DNA from: a virus
DNA length: 21,153 nucleotides
IMG/VR virus record: IMGVR_UViG_3300045971_000070
Location: 1 to 21,153 of that record
Reading direction: 5' to 3' (one strand)
The translations under genes and the position numbers were made by a program. The notes beneath the pieces are model-generated. The model searched no databases. It had not been told where the DNA came from and worked only from the letters and a program-made list of their open reading frames with translations. Below, piece by piece: positions 13,053 to 21,119 of the stretch; positions within the stretch are counted from its first letter, which is position 1, and the number at the start of each line of letters is the position of its first letter.

Positions 13053-13505
13053 ATGACTAAGAATATGGAAGCATTCCTGTCCATGATTGCTTATAGTGAA
13101 GGTACTTCAACCATACAGGACTCTGACAATGGTTACAATGTACTGGTTGGAGGCGCTCTGTTTCATAGTTATGCTGATCATCCAAGACGACATATTTATT
13201 GTAAACGTCTTAACGTGTGGTCAACTGCTGCTGGACGTTATCAGATACTCGAAAGATTTTACGATGCCTATAAGCACATGTTAGGGCTGTCTGATTTTGG
13301 GCACAATAGTCAGGATAAGATTGCTATGCAATTGATTAAAGAGTGTGATGCTACTGTGGATATTGATTTGGGAAATATAGCCATTGCTATTAATAAGTGT
13401 CGATCACGATGGGCAAGTTTACCTAACTCAGGCTATGGACAACATGAGAATAAGAAAAATGATTTGCTTATGGCTTATCTGGAAAAGGGAGGGAAACTAG
13501 CATGA
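13053..13505 (+). CDS. Endolysin, lambda gpR-like lytic transglycosylase (GH104)
   Basis: 150 residues; almost the full length of lambda gpR (158). Landmarks: FLSMIAYSEGTST, with catalytic Glu16; NGYNVLVGG; YADHPRR; STAAGRYQILERFYDAYKHM; LSDFGHNSQDKIAMQLI; and SRWASLPNSGYGQHENK near the end. All are hallmark blocks of lambda lysozyme, which cleaves peptidoglycan between MurNAc and GlcNAc, leaving 1,6-anhydro ends. No signal peptide and no separate wall-binding domain, as in phages of Gram-negative hosts. Start ATG 13053 has GGAA six bases upstream. The stop overlaps the next ATG. Confidence 0.92.
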   Translation: MTKNMEAFLSMIAYSEGTSTIQDSDNGYNVLVGGALFHSYADHPRRHIYCKRLNVWSTAAGRYQILERFYDAYKHMLGLSDFGHNSQDKIAMQLIKECDATVDIDLGNIAIAINKCRSRWASLPNSGYGQHENKKNDLLMAYLEKGGKLA

Positions 13506-14137
13506 CTTATGAAGAGATTTTTGATACATCACTGGCTTATGCGGATAGGACAGACGACGCTGTTGTTTCTAGAGTCGATTTGTTTATGCGTATGGTTGAA
13601 TCCCGTATAAACAGACTGTTGGTTATTGAGGACATGAGCATAAGGTATGTATTTCCTGAGCCTAATCCAACCAATGGTAGATACACTTTACCAACAGATT
13701 TTTCCGCTATACGTGATATAGCGATTGTTAATACTTTGGATATAACTGACAGGGAAACGTTAAGTTTAATCAATCCAGAGCAAATGAATACGGCGACGAG
13801 TACAACCAATGTTATTAATAGCCTTAAGCATTTTTATCAAATATTGAATAATCAATTAATTATTCAACCTGTGGTTGTCGATGGCGTTCATTTTCTTGAG
13901 ATTGTCTATTATGGGAATATTATTCCACTTAGCAGCTCTACAATATCAAACTGGATATCTTCAAACCACCCAGATTTATACATCAATGGCATACTCGTTG
14001 AGATTAATGCTTTTGTTAAAGACCCTGAAGCCACAGCCCTATGGGATGGTAGGTTCAGACAAGTGATTGGCGAACTGATGGATGCAGATAATATTCTTGT
14101 CTATTCGGGAACGCCTTTGCAAACTCGAATAGGATAA
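13502..14137 (+). CDS. Head-to-tail adaptor, SU10 type
   Basis: 211 residues. The N-terminal helix pair (RVDLFMRMVESRINRLLVIEDM) with SRINRLLR-like segment, the beta part (GRYTLPTDFSAIRDI), and the closing HPDLYINGILVEINAFVKD, WDGRFRQVIGELMDAD follow the pattern of SU10/P22-type head-tail adaptor proteins. These form the dodecameric ring under the portal that joins head and tail. The gene follows the endolysin and precedes fibre and nozzle genes. It agrees with the capsid type in suggesting an SU10-like podovirus plan. ATG 13502 overlaps the endolysin stop (ATGA). Confidence 0.8.
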   Translation: MTYEEIFDTSLAYADRTDDAVVSRVDLFMRMVESRINRLLVIEDMSIRYVFPEPNPTNGRYTLPTDFSAIRDIAIVNTLDITDRETLSLINPEQMNTATSTTNVINSLKHFYQILNNQLIIQPVVVDGVHFLEIVYYGNIIPLSSSTISNWISSNHPDLYINGILVEINAFVKDPEATALWDGRFRQVIGELMDADNILVYSGTPLQTRIG

Positions 14138-14141
14138 AACG

Positions 14142-14924
14142 ATGTCTTTGGAATCAACCACTACTATTGCGGGCTTAGTGACCGCTAACCCTACAGCGGG
14201 AGACCCGTTTAGCCAGGGGGATGACCATCTACGCTTATTAAAGACTGTATTAAAGACTATCTTTCCAGGTGCAGGAGGTGTTGGCTTTGCCTCTCAAATA
14301 ACCGCTACTGAAGTGGAATTAAATTGTGTGCATGGAGTAACCTCTCCCATACAAACACAACTCGCGGCGATAACCGCATTAATTTCTACTAGAGTTCCAG
14401 GAGGGGTGATTTGCATGTGGCATGGTACTATCGCCACTATCCCCGCCGGTTGGTATTTATGTGATGGCACTAACGGAACTCCAGATTTAACAGGTAAATT
14501 TGTACTATGCTATGATTCAGTAAACTACCCAACTATAAGTGCTGGTGGTGGTTATGCTGATGGTCAGATTTTGACACATACCCACGTTGCTACATCTACG
14601 CCTAACATAGCGGGTCTATCCACAGCTTCTGCAACACATACGCACAGTACTGATCCGCAAAGTGCAGATCATACTCATCAATATACTCAGATAGTCCCAG
14701 GAACAGGCTTGGCAGGAGGTACCAATTTCAGTGCTGTTACTGCGAATACCGGAACTATGAGTGCCGGCCATTACCATAATGTTGGTGCTGGCGGTGCCCA
14801 TGTTCATGATGTCACTGGCTCAATGACTGTGGCTACAACTAACGCGGCTCCTGCTGGCGCGGTTGCGGTAACAGGTAGAAACATGCCTCCGTATTATGTG
14901 TTGGCCTATATAATGAAGTCGTAA
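14142..14924 (+). CDS. Tail fibre with collar-like domain and HxH motifs
   Basis: 260 residues. Residues 1-80 are a shaft start (GDPFSQGDDHLRLLKTVLKT is widespread at fibre N-termini). Residues 86-125 match the phage tail-collar motif: VPGGVICMWHGTIATIPAGWYLCDGTNGTPDL in pieces, then GKFV. The C-terminal part has five His-x-His motifs (146/148, 166/168, 177/179, 210/212, 220/222). It ends RNMPPYYVLAYIMKS, the usual last strand. In phage T4 short tail fibres, HxH motifs bind metal ions in the trimer axis and stabilise the needle; the same is likely here. Function: host receptor contact. Confidence 0.85.
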   Translation: MSLESTTTIAGLVTANPTAGDPFSQGDDHLRLLKTVLKTIFPGAGGVGFASQITATEVELNCVHGVTSPIQTQLAAITALISTRVPGGVICMWHGTIATIPAGWYLCDGTNGTPDLTGKFVLCYDSVNYPTISAGGGYADGQILTHTHVATSTPNIAGLSTASATHTHSTDPQSADHTHQYTQIVPGTGLAGGTNFSAVTANTGTMSAGHYHNVGAGGAHVHDVTGSMTVATTNAAPAGAVAVTGRNMPPYYVLAYIMKS

Positions 14925-14928
14925 GATC

Positions 14929-16572
14929 ATGCAACAGCTACTAACCATAAAATTAACAGGGAACTATGGGGTTAACTATGACCTTGAACCCTGCGACCTG
15001 GACTTAAATACTTTAACAAGTGGTAAGAATTTTCTATTGCGCAATGGTAAAGTTTTGTCGTTTTATGGTTCCACCTTTATTACATCTGATATAGCCACCC
15101 ATCAGCTCGCACAATTCATGTTTGTAGCCTCATCGCCTAATAAGTATTATCTCTGTATGGGTAGACAGGCGGTCTATATATTTGATGGTTCAGCGTGGAC
15201 ACCTATTGGCTATGGGCCATATTCATTAATGTCCTCCGGGGATGAGTATTTCTGGACGTATTGCAATATGGGCCTAATACCGGTGATTAATAATCCACAG
15301 GGTTATCCGCAATATTGGTCACCGCAAGTCACCAGTCAGGTATTAAAAGACCTGCCTTACGATACTACCCACACTTGGACAACTAAAGGTTTCCGATGCG
15401 ATGTTATACGATCACATAAAAATTTCTTATTTGCTCTCGGAATGTATGAAGGTGGTACTTATTATCCTAATAATTATCGTTGGTCTACCGCTGCTGATAA
15501 TAACGGCATCCCTTATACTTGGGAACCTACTGACTTAGCAGGAATAGCGGGACAAGCGTCTGTGTTAGGTGATAATGGGCCTATAGTCGATGGCTTATCT
15601 TTGAAAAATGCCTTCTGTATCTATACAACTGATGGTATCACTATCCTTGAGCCTTCAGGTGACAGTTATATATGGCAAGCTAGATCACTTTCCAACACAG
15701 TAGGCTTATTAACCACTAATTGTATTGCCAGTATGAACGGTGTGCATATATTCCTATCACGTGGGGATATTATGCTTAATGATGGTAACGCCATACGAAG
15801 TGTCGTTGATAAGAAAATAAGAACACGCTTAAAAGGCTTGGCTAATGGTACTTACTTCAAAAGAAGCTATTGCGTATGCGATGAAAGAAATAAAGAAGTA
15901 TGGTTCTGTATTCCTGTTGATGCCAGCGCTTATCCAAACTTCGCAATTATCTATAATGTAGTCGATGACACCCTGTCTATGCGTTATATAGATCGGCCCA
16001 TTACCGCAATGACCTATGGCCCCTCATCAATAGGTTCAACGTCTTGGAGCGGGTTAATTGACCCTTATACAACCTGGGATTCATCTCCCTATACCTGGGC
16101 TACAATGCCTGGATTCTTTGGCACAGGTATTGAGTCATCAGTAACTTGGGCAACTAAAAAGGGTAATTGGAATACAGATGATTCAAGTCCATTCTCATAT
16201 CAAATTTTAGGCATAGAACCCGATGCGGGTGGCATATACGATATGTCGAATAACGATGGTACATCTGGCGATAAACTGTTACTCGAAAGAACGGGAGCTG
16301 TGTTTAGTGATCAACGCTCTGTTGAAAGCATCGTAAGAGCTTATCCACACATGCAAGGCTCTTCTCCGGTTTCAATTCAACTAGGTTCTCAGGAAGCGGT
16401 AGGGCAAGCGGTTAACTGGAGTAATCCAGTAGCTTTTACGCCTAATGCGGATAGAAAGGTAGACATACGCACTACAGGTAAGCTACACGGTTGGCGACTA
16501 GAGTATACCGATAACGTTGATCTTACGTTTTTTGGCATGGATGTTGAGTACGTCAATAATGGAGTAAGGTGA
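14929..16572 (+). CDS. Tail nozzle/stabilisation-like protein
   Basis: 547 residues, rich in Trp, Tyr, Asn and Asp, with repeating beta blades (FICIYTTDGITILEPSG-type strands, GVHIFLSRGDIMLNDG, NKEVWFCIPV). The recurrent DGITILEP and hairpin spacing suggests a beta-propeller or similar fold, as in P22 gp10-type stabilisation proteins and other short-tail nozzles. Aromatic-rich TTWDSSPYTWATM near 380-392 and SSVTWATKKGNWN near 402-415 look like repeated loops. It lies beside adaptor and fibre genes, where nozzle genes commonly sit. No catalytic motif. The homology call is from pattern recognition and moderately certain. Confidence 0.65.
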   Translation: MQQLLTIKLTGNYGVNYDLEPCDLDLNTLTSGKNFLLRNGKVLSFYGSTFITSDIATHQLAQFMFVASSPNKYYLCMGRQAVYIFDGSAWTPIGYGPYSLMSSGDEYFWTYCNMGLIPVINNPQGYPQYWSPQVTSQVLKDLPYDTTHTWTTKGFRCDVIRSHKNFLFALGMYEGGTYYPNNYRWSTAADNNGIPYTWEPTDLAGIAGQASVLGDNGPIVDGLSLKNAFCIYTTDGITILEPSGDSYIWQARSLSNTVGLLTTNCIASMNGVHIFLSRGDIMLNDGNAIRSVVDKKIRTRLKGLANGTYFKRSYCVCDERNKEVWFCIPVDASAYPNFAIIYNVVDDTLSMRYIDRPITAMTYGPSSIGSTSWSGLIDPYTTWDSSPYTWATMPGFFGTGIESSVTWATKKGNWNTDDSSPFSYQILGIEPDAGGIYDMSNNDGTSGDKLLLERTGAVFSDQRSVESIVRAYPHMQGSSPVSIQLGSQEAVGQAVNWSNPVAFTPNADRKVDIRTTGKLHGWRLEYTDNVDLTFFGMDVEYVNNGVR

Positions 16573-16826
16573 TGGCAACAGAAAAAGTATATTGTACTGA
16601 ATGTGAATGGAAGGGTTACTTCATAGAGGTGTTAAGCGCGCCTAATCCCTTTGATATAAATGATACTTGCCAAGGTTGTCCTAAATGTAAAAGCGTTAAT
16701 ACAATATTATATGCTTGTGATTATAAAAATTGTTGGAAACCTGTAATCTGTGGAACACCTACAGAAAGTGGGTATAGAACAACTTGTTCAAAACACAGAC
16801 CTTCATTGAGTTCTAGGGAATCCTAA
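16572..16826 (+). CDS. Zinc-ribbon protein
   Basis: 84 residues from ATG 16572, which shares its first base with the previous TGA; GTG 16569 would add one Met-like residue and is not preferred. Cysteines are paired: Cys8/Cys11 with Cys36/Cys39 (CTEC and CPKC) form one zinc ribbon, and Cys33, Cys49, Cys54, Cys60, Cys72 and His75 may form another site. The C-terminus is basic (KHRPS). Such proteins usually bind nucleic acid or act as structural knobs. The place between nozzle and fibre genes is unusual for a regulator and more in line with a structural role. Function not known. Confidence 0.65.
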   Translation: MATEKVYCTECEWKGYFIEVLSAPNPFDINDTCQGCPKCKSVNTILYACDYKNCWKPVICGTPTESGYRTTCSKHRPSLSSRES

Positions 16827-17395
16827 TGGAACAACCGCCCGAAGGGACACCGGAAAAATTGTCAGAATATCTAACTAGATACTTCAACAGCCTGATTTTA
16901 TCTGTTAATTCATTAAAAGATACGGTTCGTCTGTGGAACAAGAATGGCTTTACAGGAGCTTTTATAGGCAACTTAACGGGTAATGTAATCGGTAATAGTT
17001 TTACCTTTCCCGCTACACAAGTATCCTCAGCTAATGCCAACACCTTAGATGATTATGAAGAAGGTACTTTTAATCCGGTCGTAACGGCAAGTAGTGGGAC
17101 GATAACCTCTTATACAGCTGTGGGTACTTATACAAAAATAGGCAATCTGGTTTCGTTTCATTTTAGTGTGACTATTACCAATAAGGGCACAGGTACAGCG
17201 GGATTAAAAGTAACCTTACCTTTCACTTGTGTTTCAACGTCAATAGGTTCTGGAAGAGAAAACGCTGTCACAGGTGTTATGTGCCAACTTACTGCTTTTA
17301 GTACCTATTGTAATATTCTTGATTACAGTAACGCCACGATTATAGCCACTAATAATATTATTCTTGGCTCGATTACTTATCAGGCGGCTACATGA
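16826..17395 (+). CDS. Short tail-fibre/tip protein
   Basis: 189 residues. The first 40 residues are helical and polar (LSEYLTRYFNSLILSVNSLKD). Residues 45-75 are a thin beta shaft (GAFIGNLTGNVIGNSFTFP). From about residue 73 comes the widespread phage tip signature NTLDDYEEGTFNPVV, then GTYTKIGNLVSFHFSVTITN and LPFTC. This domain closes many host-recognition fibres. TAATG couples its start to the Zn-ribbon gene. The final part (TYCNILDYSNATIIATN) is probably the variable tip. Role: receptor contact; ligand unknown. Confidence 0.75.
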   Translation: MEQPPEGTPEKLSEYLTRYFNSLILSVNSLKDTVRLWNKNGFTGAFIGNLTGNVIGNSFTFPATQVSSANANTLDDYEEGTFNPVVTASSGTITSYTAVGTYTKIGNLVSFHFSVTITNKGTGTAGLKVTLPFTCVSTSIGSGRENAVTGVMCQLTAFSTYCNILDYSNATIIATNNIILGSITYQAAT

Positions 17396-17829
17396 GTAAG
17401 TATCGATTTGAGATATTACATCCTTACACCATGATTAAGAAATGGGATGAGTTATTGATACATATAGAACGTGTGGTTAGAGTGAGCAATAATGAGTTTT
17501 CGGCTGAGTCTATTAAGCAAAGGATATTATCAAACAACGGAATGATGATGGTAGTTTATGAAGATGAACAAATAAAAGCAGTCAATACAGCGGAAGTGGT
17601 TACTTTTGATAGTGGTAAACGAGCCTTAATGATACCTATATTTGAAGGTGATGATTTGTTTACTTGGGGCCCGTCTTGGTTAGAAATGTTAGTAGATATT
17701 GCAAAAGAATATAACTGTACAGAATTGCGTGGACTAGCGGTTAGAGGCGGTTGGTCACGTGCGTTAAAACATTACGGCTGGCGCGCTAACTATGAAGTTA
17801 TCACTATGCCAATAGGAGAGCAATTATGA
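17392..17829 (+). CDS. GNAT-fold-like phage protein
   Basis: 145 residues, ATGA-coupled on both sides. The alternation of helix and strand, with GMMMVVYEDEQIKAVNTAEV and the closing LRGLAVRGGWSRALKHYGWRANYEV, is like the GNAT-type proteins often seen among tail genes of short-tailed phages. The typical acetyl-CoA loop (Q/RxxGxG/A) is not present; RGGWSRAL occupies a comparable region. It may have lost enzyme activity and act as structural or assembly factor. The gene lies between the fibre tip and ejection-type proteins. Enzyme function should not be assumed. Confidence 0.6.
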   Translation: MSKYRFEILHPYTMIKKWDELLIHIERVVRVSNNEFSAESIKQRILSNNGMMMVVYEDEQIKAVNTAEVVTFDSGKRALMIPIFEGDDLFTWGPSWLEMLVDIAKEYNCTELRGLAVRGGWSRALKHYGWRANYEVITMPIGEQL

Positions 17830-18719
17830 GTGGTAGTTCCAGTCAAAACAGCGGCATGCAAATGTCAGGCATGAACTCTGCTAATCAGAAGTCTGGTGGT
17901 AGTTCATTTGGGCAAAATGTATCTAATCAACCCTGGCTTGAGCAATTATATAATCAAGCAGGAAATTTGTTTGGTCAACAGTCGGGTATGCAGCAGGGAA
18001 TGATACCTGGTGCTATGAACTTTTCTAACCAACAAGCTCAAGGCGCAGCCAATGCCAATGCAGGTATGCAGCAGGGGGGCGCTTATGGTGGATTAGGGAT
18101 AGGGAATCAGTTAATGGATTCTTTAAAGCAGTCGCAGAATAGTCCTTCAAATACACAACAAGTTTATAATCAAATGATGGGACAAGGCAATAGTTATCTA
18201 GGCCCATTAAAAGCATCTATGGAACAGAATCAAGCTAATGCACAAGCACTTAATTCTGGCACTAATGCTGCTCAAGCGGCAGCAGCGGGTATGTCTGGCG
18301 GTAGTAGACAGGGAACACAAGACGCATTAATGAAAACATTAGGTAATCAGCAATTGACTTCCGCTGAAAATCAAATGGGTTACGATACCTACGATAAGAC
18401 ATTACAGAATAGACTAGGTATTGCACAACAAGCTGATGCCAATACGTTGGGTAGACAGAACCTAATGAGCGGTATGCTAGGCAATCAAAATAATGCCATG
18501 CAACAAGGTATTGGTAATACCGCAGGTATCCAGGGGCTAGGTATGAATCAGTTCAATGTCGCCAATCAACCTTATCAAGGATTACAAGCCTATCAAAATG
18601 CAATAGGTGGGCCGAATGTTCTTAACTCCGGTTCAAGTCAGAATCAAGGTTCGGGCACTTCATCAGGTTGGGGTTATGGACAGAACTCAGGTGGAAGCAA
18701 GGGCGGTGGTATTCTGTAA
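17826..18719 (+). CDS. Gln/Gly/Asn-rich putative ejection protein
   Basis: 297 residues dominated by Gln, Gly, Asn, Ser and Met, with units such as GQQSGMQQGM, GMQQGGAYGG and GNQNNAMQQG. The middle (residues 140-200) is Ala-rich and helical (NAAQAAAAGMSGG, then MKTLGNQQLTSAENQMGY), and the end is Gly/Ser/Asn-rich. Low-complexity, Gln-rich proteins next to Gly/Ala-rich ones in tail modules are typical of internal virion/ejection proteins of podoviruses, which leave the capsid before DNA. No enzymatic motif. The last bases overlap the next ATG (TAATG). Assignment is by composition and location. Confidence 0.55.
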   Translation: MSGSSSQNSGMQMSGMNSANQKSGGSSFGQNVSNQPWLEQLYNQAGNLFGQQSGMQQGMIPGAMNFSNQQAQGAANANAGMQQGGAYGGLGIGNQLMDSLKQSQNSPSNTQQVYNQMMGQGNSYLGPLKASMEQNQANAQALNSGTNAAQAAAAGMSGGSRQGTQDALMKTLGNQQLTSAENQMGYDTYDKTLQNRLGIAQQADANTLGRQNLMSGMLGNQNNAMQQGIGNTAGIQGLGMNQFNVANQPYQGLQAYQNAIGGPNVLNSGSSQNQGSGTSSGWGYGQNSGGSKGGGIL

Positions 18720-19144
18720 TGCCTAAAGGATGTCAAGAAATTGCACAATATACCAATTTACTTGAACTTGAAAAGGCCATTCGTGAACATATAGAACCTG
18801 TTGAATTTCATGTAGATCATTATTTTATCAATGGTGTATATGTTAGAGCCATTGTAATACCAAAGAATCACATTGTTACAGGACGTATCCATAAGCATGA
18901 ATGTATTAATATTATGGCTAAAGGGAAGATGGTTATAACAGATGAACATGGGTTAAGAAGATATTTAGGTGCTGGCGATATATTTGTAAGTCACGCTGGC
19001 ACTAAAAGAGCTGTTTATGCGGAGGATGATTCTGTTTATGTAACAGTACATCATACGTTTAAAACGGATATTGATGCTGTAGAAGATTATCTGGTTTGTA
19101 ATAGCGTTAATGATTATATTAAATACTTGGAGAATGTGACATGA
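18719..19144 (+). CDS. Cupin-domain protein
   Basis: 141 residues starting at ATG 18719, coupled to the previous stop by TAATG. An in-frame upstream extension to 18668 exists but lies inside the previous gene and its residues look like shadow translation, so it is rejected. Residues 48-113 form a cupin barrel: NHIVTGRIHKHECINIMAKGKM (first motif; His58, His60, Glu61 as possible metal ligands), LRRYLGAGDIFVSHAGTKRAVY, and VYVTVHHT, with His111. Cupins in phages may be structural or metal-dependent enzymes. It interrupts a run of ejection-type genes and shares their translational chain. Confidence 0.75.
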   Translation: MPKGCQEIAQYTNLLELEKAIREHIEPVEFHVDHYFINGVYVRAIVIPKNHIVTGRIHKHECINIMAKGKMVITDEHGLRRYLGAGDIFVSHAGTKRAVYAEDDSVYVTVHHTFKTDIDAVEDYLVCNSVNDYIKYLENVT

Positions 19145-19827
19145 CATTCGCAGCAATAGGAGGAGCTTTAGGTAGTGTATTAAGCTCTGTTGGGCTTGGT
19201 GGGGCGGCCGCAGGTACAGGTGCAGCAGCAGGTGGTTTGGGTACATTAGGCGGTGCTGGAACAGCCGCAGCTACATCCGCATTAACGCCAGCATTAGCCT
19301 CAGTGGCTCCAGCAGCAGCCGCAGCGCCAACTATTGCCGCTACCATAGCGCCAGCCGCCGCGACAACAGGAGCAGGCTCAGGGATATCTGGTGCATTGAC
19401 AGCGGGAAGTCAGGCTATGGGTGGCATTCCTGGTGCGATTGAGGCAGGTGTTAATGGCTCAGGAACAGGCTTTATGGGTACTGTAGGCGATATGATAAAT
19501 GGCTATGCAGGCGGTAATTCTGCTGCCGGTATGAAAGCATTAGGCAATCAGGCGGGGCTATCTGAAGGTGCTATGTCAGGCATCAAAGGTGCTTTAGGAC
19601 AAGGTGGAGGTGGCGGCGGTGGAGGCGGTGGTTCATCTGGCCCGCTAGGTGAAATAGGTGCTTTGCTATCAAAATCCAAGAAGTCAGGATTAGGTGCAGC
19701 AACCCCACAACCTATCGACATAACACAAGGCATGAAAGGTTATGTCGATCAATCCGATCCAGGACAATTTGAAGATTCACCGATGGATATAAACGGATTT
19801 ATCTCACACATAAAAAGGGGAATGTAA
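19141..19827 (+). CDS. Ala/Gly-rich putative ejection protein
   Basis: 228 residues. Residues 1-115 are very Ala/Gly-rich and hydrophobic (AAIGGALGSVLSSVGLGG; later ASVAPAAAAAPTIAATIAP), like membrane-active internal virion proteins. Residues 118-155 are Gly/Ala/Met-rich and helical, then comes a run of ten Gly at nucleotides 19606-19635 as a flexible joint. The C-terminus is ordered and more polar (PQPIDITQGMKGY to GFISHIKRGM). ATGA coupling upstream, TAATG downstream. In podoviruses such proteins insert in the cell envelope to pass DNA across it. No homolog recognised; role inferred from composition and neighbours. Confidence 0.6.
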   Translation: MTFAAIGGALGSVLSSVGLGGAAAGTGAAAGGLGTLGGAGTAAATSALTPALASVAPAAAAAPTIAATIAPAAATTGAGSGISGALTAGSQAMGGIPGAIEAGVNGSGTGFMGTVGDMINGYAGGNSAAGMKALGNQAGLSEGAMSGIKGALGQGGGGGGGGGGSSGPLGEIGALLSKSKKSGLGAATPQPIDITQGMKGYVDQSDPGQFEDSPMDINGFISHIKRGM

Positions 19828-21119
19828 TGGCACAGGATAATACAGCGGGTTTAGGTACAATGCTTTCATTCTTGGGGCAAGGGGCTGATGCGGGTGACGT
19901 ATCTCCTGCCGCTGTAGCACTGCCACAAATAAATTTACCAGAGATTAACTTACCTAATCAGCAACGCCAAGGGAGTGGAGTATTAGGAAGTCTTTTAGGC
20001 AATCTTGCCAGTGCTTATGTGGGCAATAAACTACAGACTCACATGGATAATGAGGCGGCTAAAGAACAAGGAGCCTCACTTAAGCCCATTATAGATGAAC
20101 ATAGGAAAGCTTTACCTGGAAATAGCCCACAGGCTGCGTATTTAGATCGTGTAAGCAAACTCATAGACTCAGGCAACCTTGACAATGTAAAGGCTGGCGT
20201 AACGGCTTATGGCAATTACACATCCTCTATGGCGGATAACTTTAAAACAACAGCTACTCAAAAAGATTTAGAAGATCCAAAGGTACAAGCTGAAGTACAT
20301 AGAAAAGAAGGCTTAGGGCCAGTTCCATCAGGCACAACTAGGGATGAAAATGGCGTCCTAACTTATGCGCCTATGTCAACGGGTGGTAATTATGGGGATG
20401 CTTTAGATAACAGGGCTCTAGCTTTAAAAAACGAAGTGACACCTGTGCAACAAGCACAATTAAACCTGGCAAAACAGGCTAACTCAAGAGCAGATGAAGC
20501 CGCTAAACGTGCTGAGGCTAAAGCTAAACTGGATGAGGAGCGGTATCAAAATTCATTAATAAAAGATATTAATCCAACACATAGAATGGCTTATACAGGT
20601 AATTTAACCACTATAAAACAGATAGATAACGCGCTTAAGTTAATTGATGAAAGACCTGAGTCTTTTGGTCTAAAGTTCTCTGGAGGGGATGTCATTAATC
20701 AGAGGCTTGATCCTGAAGGCGTAAAATACAGGTCGGCGGTTTCACAAATTGCCAGTGTCAAACGTCATGATTTATCGGGCGCAGCAGTATCACCATCAGA
20801 AGATAAATATTTAAGGCCCTTCCTGCCTAATGAGACGGATACTCCAGAGGCGGCAAAAGAGAAATTACTCGCGCTAAGAGCAAACATTGCTGGCGTTAAT
20901 AATGATATAGGTGGCATGTATAAAGAAGGTTATCGGCAGGCGTTACCTCCAGTTCCAAAAGACCCTTATACTCAGGACAGGGAAAATAGAACAGTTAACG
21001 GAACGGTATTAAACTTTAGTAGTGCAGTTCCTAAAGCAAAACAACAAGCCATATTAGAAGCTATCAAATCTGGACAATTAGATGTTGAGGAAGGCCGTAA
21101 AAGAGGGTTTATTCAATGA
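19827..21119 (+). CDS. Putative ejection/internal virion protein
   Basis: 430 residues. Residues 1-75 contain hydrophobic, Pro/Asn-rich sequence (LPQINLPEINLPNQ) and GVLGSLLGNLASAYVG. Residues 195-250 are a charged coiled coil (RADEAAKRAEAKAKLDEER). Residues 265-365 hold a domain recurring in large phage structural proteins: KQIDNALKLIDERPESFGLK, then INQRLDPEGVKYRSAV, KRHDLSGAAVSPSE, and LRPFLPNETDTPEAAKEKL. The last 40 residues end AILEAIKSGQLDVEEGRKRGF. The gene is coupled to the Ala/Gly-rich gene upstream and overlaps the next ATG. Probably leaves the capsid with DNA; the precise role is inferred. Confidence 0.6.
   Translation: MAQDNTAGLGTMLSFLGQGADAGDVSPAAVALPQINLPEINLPNQQRQGSGVLGSLLGNLASAYVGNKLQTHMDNEAAKEQGASLKPIIDEHRKALPGNSPQAAYLDRVSKLIDSGNLDNVKAGVTAYGNYTSSMADNFKTTATQKDLEDPKVQAEVHRKEGLGPVPSGTTRDENGVLTYAPMSTGGNYGDALDNRALALKNEVTPVQQAQLNLAKQANSRADEAAKRAEAKAKLDEERYQNSLIKDINPTHRMAYTGNLTTIKQIDNALKLIDERPESFGLKFSGGDVINQRLDPEGVKYRSAVSQIASVKRHDLSGAAVSPSEDKYLRPFLPNETDTPEAAKEKLLALRANIAGVNNDIGGMYKEGYRQALPPVPKDPYTQDRENRTVNGTVLNFSSAVPKAKQQAILEAIKSGQLDVEEGRKRGFIQ

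Noticed and set aside
18668-18718. N-terminal extension of the cupin gene
   Set aside because: It lies within the Gln/Gly-rich gene and ATG 18719 is coupled to that gene's stop.
19119-19733. Minus-strand Ala/Pro-rich frames
   Set aside because: Complement of the Ala/Gly-rich gene; low-complexity shadow.
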